This document shows, piece after piece, positions 1 through 4,737 of a stretch of 5,890 nucleotides of DNA. How positions within the stretch are numbered: the first letter of the stretch is position 1; each line of letters opens with the position of its first letter. Source of the DNA: Clostridia bacterium (GTDB lineage: Bacteria; Bacillota_A; Clostridia; UMGS1810); assembly GCA_017437345.1 (NCBI GenBank), contig JAFSBJ010000163.1, positions 1 to 5,890 of the forward strand, written 5' to 3'. A model generated the notes under the pieces. It saw only the letters and a program-made list of their open reading frames with translations, searched no databases and was not told the origin of the DNA. The translations under genes were made by a program, and so were the position numbers.

Positions 1-283
1 CTTCGTTTCGTATTTTATTGGTTCTGTTTGCACCTTTAAATAAGCTTTCAAATCTTTCAGGATAATTTTCCAATAAGTATCTTTTACAATTAACTGTTAA
101 TCTTAAATATTTCTTATTATCAAACTTATATACTTTAACACATTTCCTTGTTATTAACTTACTTATTGTTTTTCTTATATACTCTTTTCCATGTCTTAAT
201 TTATATATTTCTTCCGTCTGTATCTCTCCTGCTAATCCTATTATGCTTACTATTTTATATTCTATTGTCTGCTTTTTAATCAT
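1..283 (-). CDS. Winged-helix-like mobile-element protein, N-terminal part (runs off left edge)
   Basis: An open frame of 94 codons starts at ATG 283 and continues past the window edge. The start is supported by AAGGAG at 295-300, 11 nt upstream. The protein begins MIKKQTIEYKIV. Residues ~7-63 look like a winged helix: a helix (6-16), a helix-turn-helix stretch (22-46, with YIRKTISKLI as the likely recognition helix), and a strand pair ending KKYLRLT (57-63). A segment with YPERF and GANRTNKIRNE follows (74-94). From memory this layout matches a hypothetical family found on Clostridia and Ruminococcaceae mobile elements, where the N-terminal domain precedes a longer region of unknown role. 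I do not assign a function. Codon use is extreme (ATA, AGA, TTA dominate) and GC is about 25% by my count, well below its neighbour at 455-1126, which suggests a different origin. Confidence 0.8.
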   Translation of the reverse strand, partial: MIKKQTIEYKIVSIIGLAGEIQTEEIYKLRHGKEYIRKTISKLITRKCVKVYKFDNKKYLRLTVNCKRYLLENYPERFESLFKGANRTNKIRNE

Positions 284-294
284 ATCTGTTTTTA

Positions 295-300
295 CTCCTT
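295..300 (-). promoter_or_regulatory. Ribosome binding site of the left-edge gene
   Basis: The minus strand reads AAGGAG, then 11 nt, then ATG at 283. This fixes the start of a frame that has no stop inside the window. Confidence 0.75.
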
Positions 301-352
301 CTACTTATTTTTATCCAATCTTCTTATTTACGGTCTGATTTTTTGAAGAAAA

Positions 353-378
353 AGCCGTAAAAAGCCCGATATTACGCT
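353..378 (-). terminator. Intrinsic terminator or attenuator upstream of the left-edge gene
   Basis: On the minus strand, AGCGTAA (378-372) pairs with TTACGGCT (360-353) with one bulged G. The loop is 11 nt and the stem is followed by TTTTTCTTC. The second arm can instead pair with CCGTAAA at 333-327 (7 bp perfect over 361-355), so two exclusive folds are possible. It may be a second tandem stop for the upstream gene or an attenuator in the leader of the gene at 283. Confidence 0.5.
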
Positions 379-397
379 GTTTTTCCCATGTCACAAA

Positions 398-445
398 AAA
401 ATGCCGCAAAATGACCGTTTTGTGACACGGTTTTTGCGGCATTTT
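398..445 (-). terminator. Strong intrinsic terminator after the DUF6100-like gene
   Basis: A 14-bp perfect inverted repeat (398-411 with 432-445, core GCCGC/GCGGC) is extended inside by ACCGT/ACGGT (414-418 with 427-431) across a 2-nt bulge, leaving an 8-nt loop. On the minus strand the stem runs into a run of T. It begins 9 bp past the stop codon of the gene at 455-1126. The loop region is also complementary to the sequence just after the stem (389-398 with 418-427, 10 bp). Confidence 0.85.
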
Positions 446-454
446 CATGCTGTT

Positions 455-1126
455 TTAATGGTTTAAAAAGAATTCTGCAAAGCGCTTTTCGGGCATTACA
501 TAAACCTTTGTGTGGTTAAAATCTCCTTCAGACGAAATCTGACAAAGACTCAAATAATCGTCACGGTCATCCCTGACCACAAAGGGAGCGATTGCATCAA
601 TTACCTGTTTTACTTCCTTGTTGTCATGGTCACCACGGGGAATGGTTTTGTTATTCTTGTCATAGATAAATTCGATACACATCATCGCTTTTTCTTTTAA
701 GAAGAAATTTTCTTTCTTTGATGCTTTATCCATTGCAAAGAATAACGGCTCAAATAAATAATTCGATTTTGCTTTCTTTTTGGTTGGCAAAATCATCGGC
801 AGGGTTACTTCCAGAACGCCATTCGGTTTCTGTACTGTTATACCCATACTGTCGGCACATTTTATCATTGCCTCTTTTCTCGGTTCACGTTTTAAGTTCG
901 CCAGAATATCGCGGAGATTACACATAAAACATTCCACACTGTATTCAAGCTCGTGATAATCTTCGTCTGCTATCAGGCGTTCAAACTTGCCAACATAATT
1001 CACAAGCGTTTTTACATCGTCCTGTGGCATAGATGTATGATTTTTGAACTTTTCTAAATCTTTTTGGATTTGTTCAAAATCCAATTCTGGGGTTACACTG
1101 TTTGTGTTAATTTTTCTATAGGTCAT
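455..1126 (-). CDS. DUF6100-like mobile-element protein with a RusA-like acidic motif
   Basis: A protein of 223 residues. The frame is open upstream to a TTG at 1156, but ATG 1126 is preferred because AAGGAGG sits 8 nt before it and overlaps the stop region of the previous gene. Numbered from that ATG, residues ~10-90 are helical and charged. Then comes a strand-rich part with GITVQKPNGVLEVTLP (95-110) and a C-terminal half containing IEFIYDK (151-157), GDHDN (165-169), K173, D177 and DDRDD (186-190), ending in a strand with KVYVMPEKRF. I recognise the overall pattern as close to DUF6100 proteins of Clostridia integrative elements, from memory only. The D-x-D-N...K...D...DD pattern recalls the active site of RusA Holliday-junction resolvases, though spacing differs by about one residue. 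It is probably cotranscribed with the gene at 1143-1808 (16-bp gap) and ends at a strong terminator. Confidence 0.8.
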   Translation of the reverse strand: MTYRKINTNSVTPELDFEQIQKDLEKFKNHTSMPQDDVKTLVNYVGKFERLIADEDYHELEYSVECFMCNLRDILANLKREPRKEAMIKCADSMGITVQKPNGVLEVTLPMILPTKKKAKSNYLFEPLFFAMDKASKKENFFLKEKAMMCIEFIYDKNNKTIPRGDHDNKEVKQVIDAIAPFVVRDDRDDYLSLCQISSEGDFNHTKVYVMPEKRFAEFFLNH

Positions 1127-1134
1127 ATTATTTG

Positions 1135-1141
1135 CCTCCTT
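1135..1141 (-). promoter_or_regulatory. Ribosome binding site that decides the start at 1126
   Basis: The minus strand reads AAGGAGG followed by 8 nt and ATG at 1126. It lies inside the longer possible frame from TTG 1156, so it argues strongly against that upstream start. Confidence 0.85.
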
Positions 1142-1142
1142 A

Positions 1143-1808
1143 TTATTCAAATACAATTTGTTTCTTTAAGTACAGATTTACTATTGCCTCAAGAACTTCC
1201 TCTTTACATTTTGAAAATCTTGTGCAGTTTCCGAGAGAGTCTATGTCTTCGTTTTCGTCATAAGCAAGAGGAACAATTTCATCTTCAGACTTTATATCCC
1301 ACAAACCTTTATCACTGATACGGATAAGCTCTGCTCCTGAAACCTTAAGCCTTTTAGAAAAGCAGACAATTTGTTTTTCAAGGCCTTTAAGGTCAAAATC
1401 TGCCATTGCCTCTCTGCACTTATCAATAGGCACTCCATCAATAAGCATACATCCGAATATCATTGCCTTTTTGAAATTACCGACAATACCGAGTGGTACC
1501 ACATACAAATCCTTTAAAAGATTATACAGGGCATCAACGGCAAGGTAATCGGATTTACCTGCAACAAGACCTCTGGTCTTCAAGCGGTTAAGTGTCTGCT
1601 CAAATGACATCTCGCTATCAATTCCATACTTTTTCATTCTTCTGTCAAATTCTTTTTCAAGTGATTCTTTATTTAAGATTTTCCAATTAAGACTTGTCCA
1701 CAAAATGAATTCACTTTTTGAAAGTGCTTTCTCTTCACCATCGACCACGATGAGTGGCTCACCATTTCTTACTACCAATTTTCCTTTTGTAACTAAAAAT
1801 TCTACCAT
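1143..1808 (-). CDS. Unrecognised winged-helix-like protein of the mobile element
   Basis: A 221-residue protein with no signal peptide or membrane segment. ATG 1808 is preceded by AGGAGG (1818-1823) at 9 nt, a convincing start. The N-terminus looks like a beta hairpin (residues ~3-23, with FLVTKGKLVVRNGEPLIVV). Three helices follow at ~29-40, 47-60 and 67-80. The last, SFEQTLNRLKTRGLVAG, has the form of a recognition helix leading into a wing, so DNA binding is a reasonable inference. The middle (~90-165) is mixed and moderately hydrophobic. The C-terminus (197-221, RFSKCKEEVLEAIVNLYLKK) looks like another helical element. I recall similar hypothetical proteins beside DUF6100-type genes on Clostridia elements but cannot name a family. 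It is first in a two-gene unit, behind a leader with a terminator-like hairpin, and is the last gene before the element boundary. Confidence 0.75.
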   Translation of the reverse strand: MVEFLVTKGKLVVRNGEPLIVVDGEEKALSKSEFILWTSLNWKILNKESLEKEFDRRMKKYGIDSEMSFEQTLNRLKTRGLVAGKSDYLAVDALYNLLKDLYVVPLGIVGNFKKAMIFGCMLIDGVPIDKCREAMADFDLKGLEKQIVCFSKRLKVSGAELIRISDKGLWDIKSEDEIVPLAYDENEDIDSLGNCTRFSKCKEEVLEAIVNLYLKKQIVFE

Positions 1809-1856
1809 TTTTACATTCCTCCTGATTTTTACATTTTCTTACAGCTTAAAAACAAC

Positions 1857-1880
1857 AAAAAAGACGCCGCAAAGGGCGTC
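1857..1880 (-). terminator. Intrinsic terminator or attenuator in the leader of the gene at 1808
   Basis: On the minus strand GACGCC (1880-1875) and GGCGTC (1868-1863) form a 6-bp GC-rich stem with a 6-nt loop, followed by six T. The same right arm can alternatively pair with ACGCCG at 1890-1885 (with CGGCGT at 1869-1864). It lies about 50 nt upstream of the start codon, so it either stops transcription entering the element from the host side or attenuates the gene's own transcript. Confidence 0.65.
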
Positions 1881-1942
1881 ATTACGGCGTTTTCTCGGTT
1901 TTTGTGCAGCGGAATGTTTGTCCAATTTTTCCTTAATTTGTT

Positions 1943-1960
1943 GTGCATATACGATAGCAC
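1943..1960. other. Candidate attachment-site junction between element and cotJC
   Basis: This is where plus-strand homology to CotJC begins (Ile codon 1954-1956, Ala codon 1957-1959). The stretch is an imperfect dyad: GTGC-a-TAT, ACG in the centre, ATA-GCAC. Recombinase sites often show such weak symmetry about the crossover. Without the other end or an uninterrupted allele the crossover cannot be placed. Confidence 0.3.
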
Positions 1961-2148
1961 CCGAACAAAAAGCAAGAGCAACTTATGATAATATTTTAAG
2001 ATTAAGTGATGATCCTGATGTTAATGACGCAATTAAGTTTTTAAGAGAAAGAGAGATTGTGCATTATCAGAGATTTGGTGAGGCACTTCGTCATTTAGAA
2101 GAAAAACTTAGTGAAAAGAACAAATATTATATGGGTAATAAGAAATAA
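1954..2148 (+). pseudogene. cotJC: 3' remnant of a spore-coat manganese-catalase-family gene
   Basis: The plus-strand frame ending at TAA 2146-2148 encodes about 64 residues that match the C-terminus of CotJC-type coat proteins and manganese catalases: EQKARATYDN, then LSDDPDVNDAIKFLRERE, then IVHYQRFGEAL. Intact CotJC is about 190 residues, so roughly the first two thirds are missing. The Glu at 1963-1965 and the His at 2062-2064 are 33 residues apart, the same spacing as metal ligands Glu148 and His181 of Lactobacillus plantarum manganese catalase (from memory). The other three ligands would be in the missing part. The remnant has no start codon or ribosome binding site. The open frame continues upstream to ATG 1705, but that part is antisense to the gene at 1143-1808 and has no family resemblance. 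If the element can excise, this is one exon of a split gene rather than a dead one. Confidence 0.85.
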
Positions 2149-2155
2149 ATTTATA

Positions 2156-2189
2156 ATGGGTGTAGGATTCACACAAATCTTACACCCAT
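2156..2189. terminator. Terminator hairpin between convergent cotJC and the lipid kinase gene
   Basis: A 14-bp inverted repeat (2156-2169 with 2176-2189, core ATGGGTGTA/TACACCCAT) has a 6-nt loop and one G·U or A·C position. On the plus strand it is followed by CATTTTGATTTT, and it begins 8 bp after the cotJC stop. It also lies 24 bp past the kinase stop on the other strand, where the T-tract is weaker. It probably serves mainly cotJC and possibly both genes. Confidence 0.8.
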
Positions 2190-2212
2190 CATTTTGATTT
2201 TAAAAAATTATA

Positions 2213-3163
2213 TTATACCGGTTCCATCACTTTGGAAGAAGGAAGAACAAACTTAAAAGCATTTGGAACTATTTCAAATTCCACCTTGGAAACCGTTGTT
2301 ATTTCTCCATCAATACACAATTTTAAAAGTCTGTCATATGGAGTGACCTTTATGTTTTTACACTTTGGAGATGATACAACATTTTCTATATTTTTAATTT
2401 GCAGAAAATCACCTTTCATATAGTGAGGAAGGAGTTTTAAAAATTTTATTCTTGAAACATCTTTAACTATATTAACATTAATAAGTCCATCCTGTACACA
2501 GGCAAGGGGATTACTTTTTATGCCGCCTCCGCAAAAACACCCATTGGCGATTGAGGTGAGAAGGAGTTTTCCATCGTGAATAATTTTACCATCCATTTCA
2601 ATTTTAAGTTCAGCACCCTTCTTTTTTGCAAGATTAACCAGAATTGATATAAAATAAGCAAGAGAGCCTGATATAAAGGGCTTCTTTTTCATATTAGCTG
2701 TCATATCCGCAACATTGCAGTCAAAACCTATATTAAACATATTAACGCAATAGCCGACTTTTGTTTTTCCATTTTCAGCTGCTGTGTATCTGATAGCATC
2801 ACAGTTTACGCTTTCACCATTCAGCTGAGCGACTACATCGTTAAAGCTACAATCTCTATTAAAATTGCGGCAAAAATCATTACCTGTGCCGATTGGAACA
2901 ACTCCAACTTCGGCATTTTCACAATTAATGGCACCATTGAGAACTTCGCTTAGAGTTCCATCTCCGCCACAGGCAATAAACCTTTGTTTTTCGCCCGATA
3001 TGCAGCATTTTTCTACAAAAGCTTTGGCATCGCCCGGATTCTTTGTGAAATAGATTTCAACATCAGCATTATGAATATGGGATGCATCTGATATATTTAA
3101 TTCTAAATCTTTGATTCTACTCCCCTGCCCTGCTGCCGGGTTGAGTATAAAATAATTTTTCAT
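2213..3163 (-). CDS. Diacylglycerol kinase family lipid kinase (YegS/DgkB-like)
   Basis: A 316-residue soluble protein of full family length (about 300). It should use ATP to phosphorylate a lipid such as diacylglycerol at the inner membrane face, recycling it to phosphatidic acid. The exact lipid cannot be told from sequence. The N-terminal catalytic domain has NPAAGQGS (8-15), the nucleotide-binding GGDGTL (66-71) and PIGTGNDF (90-97). The second, beta-rich domain has NIGFD (144-148), GGGIKSNP (212-219), DGLINV (225-230) and the conserved IDGE (284-287), whose acidic residues contribute to catalysis in this family. ATG 3163 has CAGGAG 7 nt upstream. It stands alone, with its own promoter (3194-3222), and faces the cotJC remnant tail to tail. 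All key motifs are present, so it should be active. Assignment to DgkB itself rather than a paralogue is uncertain, so no symbol is given. Confidence 0.93.
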   Translation of the reverse strand: MKNYFILNPAAGQGSRIKDLELNISDASHIHNADVEIYFTKNPGDAKAFVEKCCISGEKQRFIACGGDGTLSEVLNGAINCENAEVGVVPIGTGNDFCRNFNRDCSFNDVVAQLNGESVNCDAIRYTAAENGKTKVGYCVNMFNIGFDCNVADMTANMKKKPFISGSLAYFISILVNLAKKKGAELKIEMDGKIIHDGKLLLTSIANGCFCGGGIKSNPLACVQDGLINVNIVKDVSRIKFLKLLPHYMKGDFLQIKNIENVVSSPKCKNIKVTPYDRLLKLCIDGEITTVSKVEFEIVPNAFKFVLPSSKVMEPV

Positions 3164-3193
3164 AAAAATACTCCTGACACAAATTTCAAGAGT

Positions 3194-3222
3194 ATTTTAA
3201 CATAAAATCTTATTTTTTTCAA
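3194..3222 (-). promoter_or_regulatory. Sigma-A-type promoter of the lipid kinase gene
   Basis: On the minus strand TTGAAA (3222-3217) and TAAAAT (3199-3194) are separated by exactly 17 bp, 30 bp upstream of the start codon. Just upstream, 3222-3230 and 3241-3248 form a bulged 8-bp hairpin (ATAT-GTGT with ACAC-A-ATAT) without a T-tract. It may be an operator-like dyad, but is not a convincing terminator for thiD. Confidence 0.65.
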
Positions 3223-3271
3223 TATTGTGTTTTACTTAAGACACATATGCAGCATATTATGTAGGCTTTAT

Positions 3272-4078
3272 CTATTCTTTTTCCTCAGAAAAATAACCTG
3301 TCAAATTATAATTGTGCATTAAAGGACCGGACCCGGAACCAAGGTTAAGGTTTGCTTCAAGACAGCCGGTAAGGTAGGCTTTGGCTTTTTGAATTGAATC
3401 TTTTAAGCTGAATCCTTTTGCAAGATTTGCCGCAATTGCAGATGATAGCGTGCATCCGGTTCCATGAGTGTTTGGATTATTTACACGCTGAGAATCAAAC
3501 CATACACCACCACCCGATTCATACAGAAAATCGTTGGCGTCATTTATGCTGTGGCCACCCTTACACAAAACTGCGCAACCATACTTTTCGGAAATTATTT
3601 TTGCTGCGTTTTGCATACCAATGGCATCAGATATTATTATTTTGCTAAGAACCTCTGCCTCGGCAATGTTTGGAGTTATGATATTTGCAAGAGGAAGAAG
3701 TTCCTTTTGGAAACATTCAAGAGTCTCACTCTTCATAAGACGAGAGCCGCTTGTGGAAACCATAACAGGGTCGATAACAATATTTCTGGCATTATAGAGT
3801 CTGAGCTTTTGGCTGATTACCTTTGTAAGTTCCGGAGAAGAAACCATACCGATTTTAACTGCATCAGGGTAAATATCCTGAAAAATTGCATCGAGCTGAG
3901 AAGCAAGAAAATCAGGACTTACATCACAGATTGCTACGACACCTGTTGTGTTCTGAGCTGTGAGAGCTGTTATTGCACTCATTGCATACACACCATTCAT
4001 TGTCATGGTTTTTATATCTGCCTGAATACCTGCACCTCCGCCGGAATCAGAGCCTGCAATTGTTAATGCTGTTTTCAA
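3272..4078 (-). CDS. thiD: Hydroxymethylpyrimidine / phosphomethylpyrimidine kinase
   Basis: A 268-residue ribokinase-fold enzyme of normal length, with two activities in the family: HMP to HMP-P and HMP-P to HMP-PP, each with ATP. Its product is the pyrimidine substrate of ThiE. Visible motifs are AGSDSGGGAGIQADIKT (8-24), TAQNT with the pyrimidine-contacting Gln (40-44), KIGM (75-78), DPVMVSTSG (103-111), TPNIAEAE (135-142), KGGH (173-176), NTHGTGC with the anion hole and catalytic Cys209 (203-209), and GSGSGPLMH (247-255). The start is TTG at 4078, with AAAGGAGG 7 nt upstream and no ATG option nearby. It is last in the thiamine operon, 23 bp after thiE. Salvage or toxic-analogue removal is the likely role, as no pyrimidine synthase (thiC) is nearby. 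The related PdxK-type pyridoxine kinase is a less likely reading given the operon. Confidence 0.95.
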   Translation of the reverse strand: MKTALTIAGSDSGGGAGIQADIKTMTMNGVYAMSAITALTAQNTTGVVAICDVSPDFLASQLDAIFQDIYPDAVKIGMVSSPELTKVISQKLRLYNARNIVIDPVMVSTSGSRLMKSETLECFQKELLPLANIITPNIAEAEVLSKIIISDAIGMQNAAKIISEKYGCAVLCKGGHSINDANDFLYESGGGVWFDSQRVNNPNTHGTGCTLSSAIAANLAKGFSLKDSIQKAKAYLTGCLEANLNLGSGSGPLMHNYNLTGYFSEEKE

Positions 4079-4085
4079 AATTATA

Positions 4086-4093
4086 CCTCCTTT
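4086..4093 (-). promoter_or_regulatory. Ribosome binding site that supports the TTG start of thiD
   Basis: The minus strand reads AAAGGAGG, 7 nt, TTG at 4078. The near-perfect Shine-Dalgarno sequence compensates for the weak start codon. Confidence 0.8.
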
Positions 4094-4101
4094 AACATCA
4101 T

Positions 4102-4737
4102 CTAATATTCATTTTGTTTTTTAAAAGCGTCCTTTAATTCCACAGCAGCATTCTGCACCATATCTGCTTTCATTATGGCAGAAACAGCGCATATTCCGGA
4201 GATGTCTATCCCCTTTAAAACGGATATGTTATCTTTATTAAGTCCGCCTATTGCAAAAACAGGAATTTTAACCAAGGAGCATATATCCCCAAGAGTAGTG
4301 ACAGATGTGATGATGGTTTTGACTTTTGTTGTTGTTGGAAAAATTGCACCAACTCCAAGGTAATCAGCGCCCTTTTGAAAAGCTTCCTGTGCAGTAGATA
4401 CGGTTTTTGCTGTGGCACCGATTATTTTATTATTGCCAAGAATTTTCCTGGCGATTGCCACATCCATATCATCTCTTCCGAGGTGAACGCCTTCAGCACC
4501 CGACGCTAAGGCGACATCTACCCTGTCATCTATAATAAGGGGGACGCCATATTGTTTTGTTATTTCATGAAGCTTATTTGCCAGGTCAATATATTCACGG
4601 GTTGATTTTTCTTTTTCACGAAGCTGAACAATATCAACTCCGCCCCTTAAAGCTTCTTCTACCCTATACAAGAATTCATTTTCTGAAAAGGATGAACTGT
4701 CTGTTACAAAATACAAAGCATTATCAGGTATATTCAA
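4102..4737 (-). CDS. thiE: Thiamine-phosphate synthase
   Basis: A 211-residue TIM-barrel enzyme of standard length that joins HMP-PP to hydroxyethylthiazole phosphate to make thiamine phosphate, releasing pyrophosphate. Family motifs appear in order: LYFVTD (8-13), DIVQLREK (35-42), IIDDRVDVALASGAEGVHLG (68-87), with Asp71 and Asp90 as probable magnesium ligands, GADYLGVGAIFPTTTK (123-138) with the phosphate-contacting TTTK, and FAIGGL (161-166) and AVSAI (184-188) in the phosphate-binding loops. The start is TTG 4737, inside the end of thiM (14-nt overlap), with AAAGGAGG 9 nt upstream, so translation is probably coupled to thiM. IGATAKT (106-112) differs somewhat from the usual IG.S.H form, but no essential residue is clearly lost. 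The TenI-type paralogue is unlikely because the neighbours supply both substrates. Confidence 0.95.
   Translation of the reverse strand: MNIPDNALYFVTDSSSFSENEFLYRVEEALRGGVDIVQLREKEKSTREYIDLANKLHEITKQYGVPLIIDDRVDVALASGAEGVHLGRDDMDVAIARKILGNNKIIGATAKTVSTAQEAFQKGADYLGVGAIFPTTTKVKTIITSVTTLGDICSLVKIPVFAIGGLNKDNISVLKGIDISGICAVSAIMKADMVQNAAVELKDAFKKQNEY

Larger units (their letters stand above)
1..1953. mobile_element. Right end of a putative integrated element interrupting cotJC
   Basis: No integrase or conjugation gene is visible, so this call rests on context. Three minus-strand genes resemble accessory proteins I associate with Clostridia integrative elements, and plus-strand homology to a spore-coat manganese-catalase gene begins abruptly at about 1954 with no start codon or upstream portion. 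The simplest reading is that the element inserted into that gene and that its other end, with the missing 5' two thirds of the gene, lies left of position 1. The exact end is uncertain by several bases. An imperfect dyad, GTGC-a-TAT / ATA-GCAC (1943-1960), straddles the junction and could be part of a recombinase site. A deletion or rearrangement that merely abuts the gene tail is the alternative. Confidence 0.55.

Noticed and set aside
369..396. Possible minus-strand promoter TTGTGA, 16 bp, TAATAT before the left-edge gene
   Set aside because: Each box matches consensus at only 4 of 6 positions, and both overlap hairpin arms. A start here would also skip the first arm of the 353-378 hairpin.
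1705..2148. 147-codon plus-strand frame fused to the cotJC tail
   Set aside because: The first ~83 codons are antisense to the gene at 1143-1808 and its leader hairpin, have no family resemblance, and ATG 1705 lacks a ribosome binding site. Only the part from about 1954 is real coat-gene sequence.
3223..3271. Terminator after thiD
   Set aside because: Only weak or bulged hairpins (ATATGTGT/ACACAATAT type, and an ACATA-centred dyad) without a T-run are present, so no terminator is claimed; the operon may read into the kinase gene.
3464..4066. Long plus-strand frame of 200 codons
   Set aside because: It is antisense to thiD, has no ribosome binding site, and is rich in Cys, His and Thr as expected from a shadow frame.
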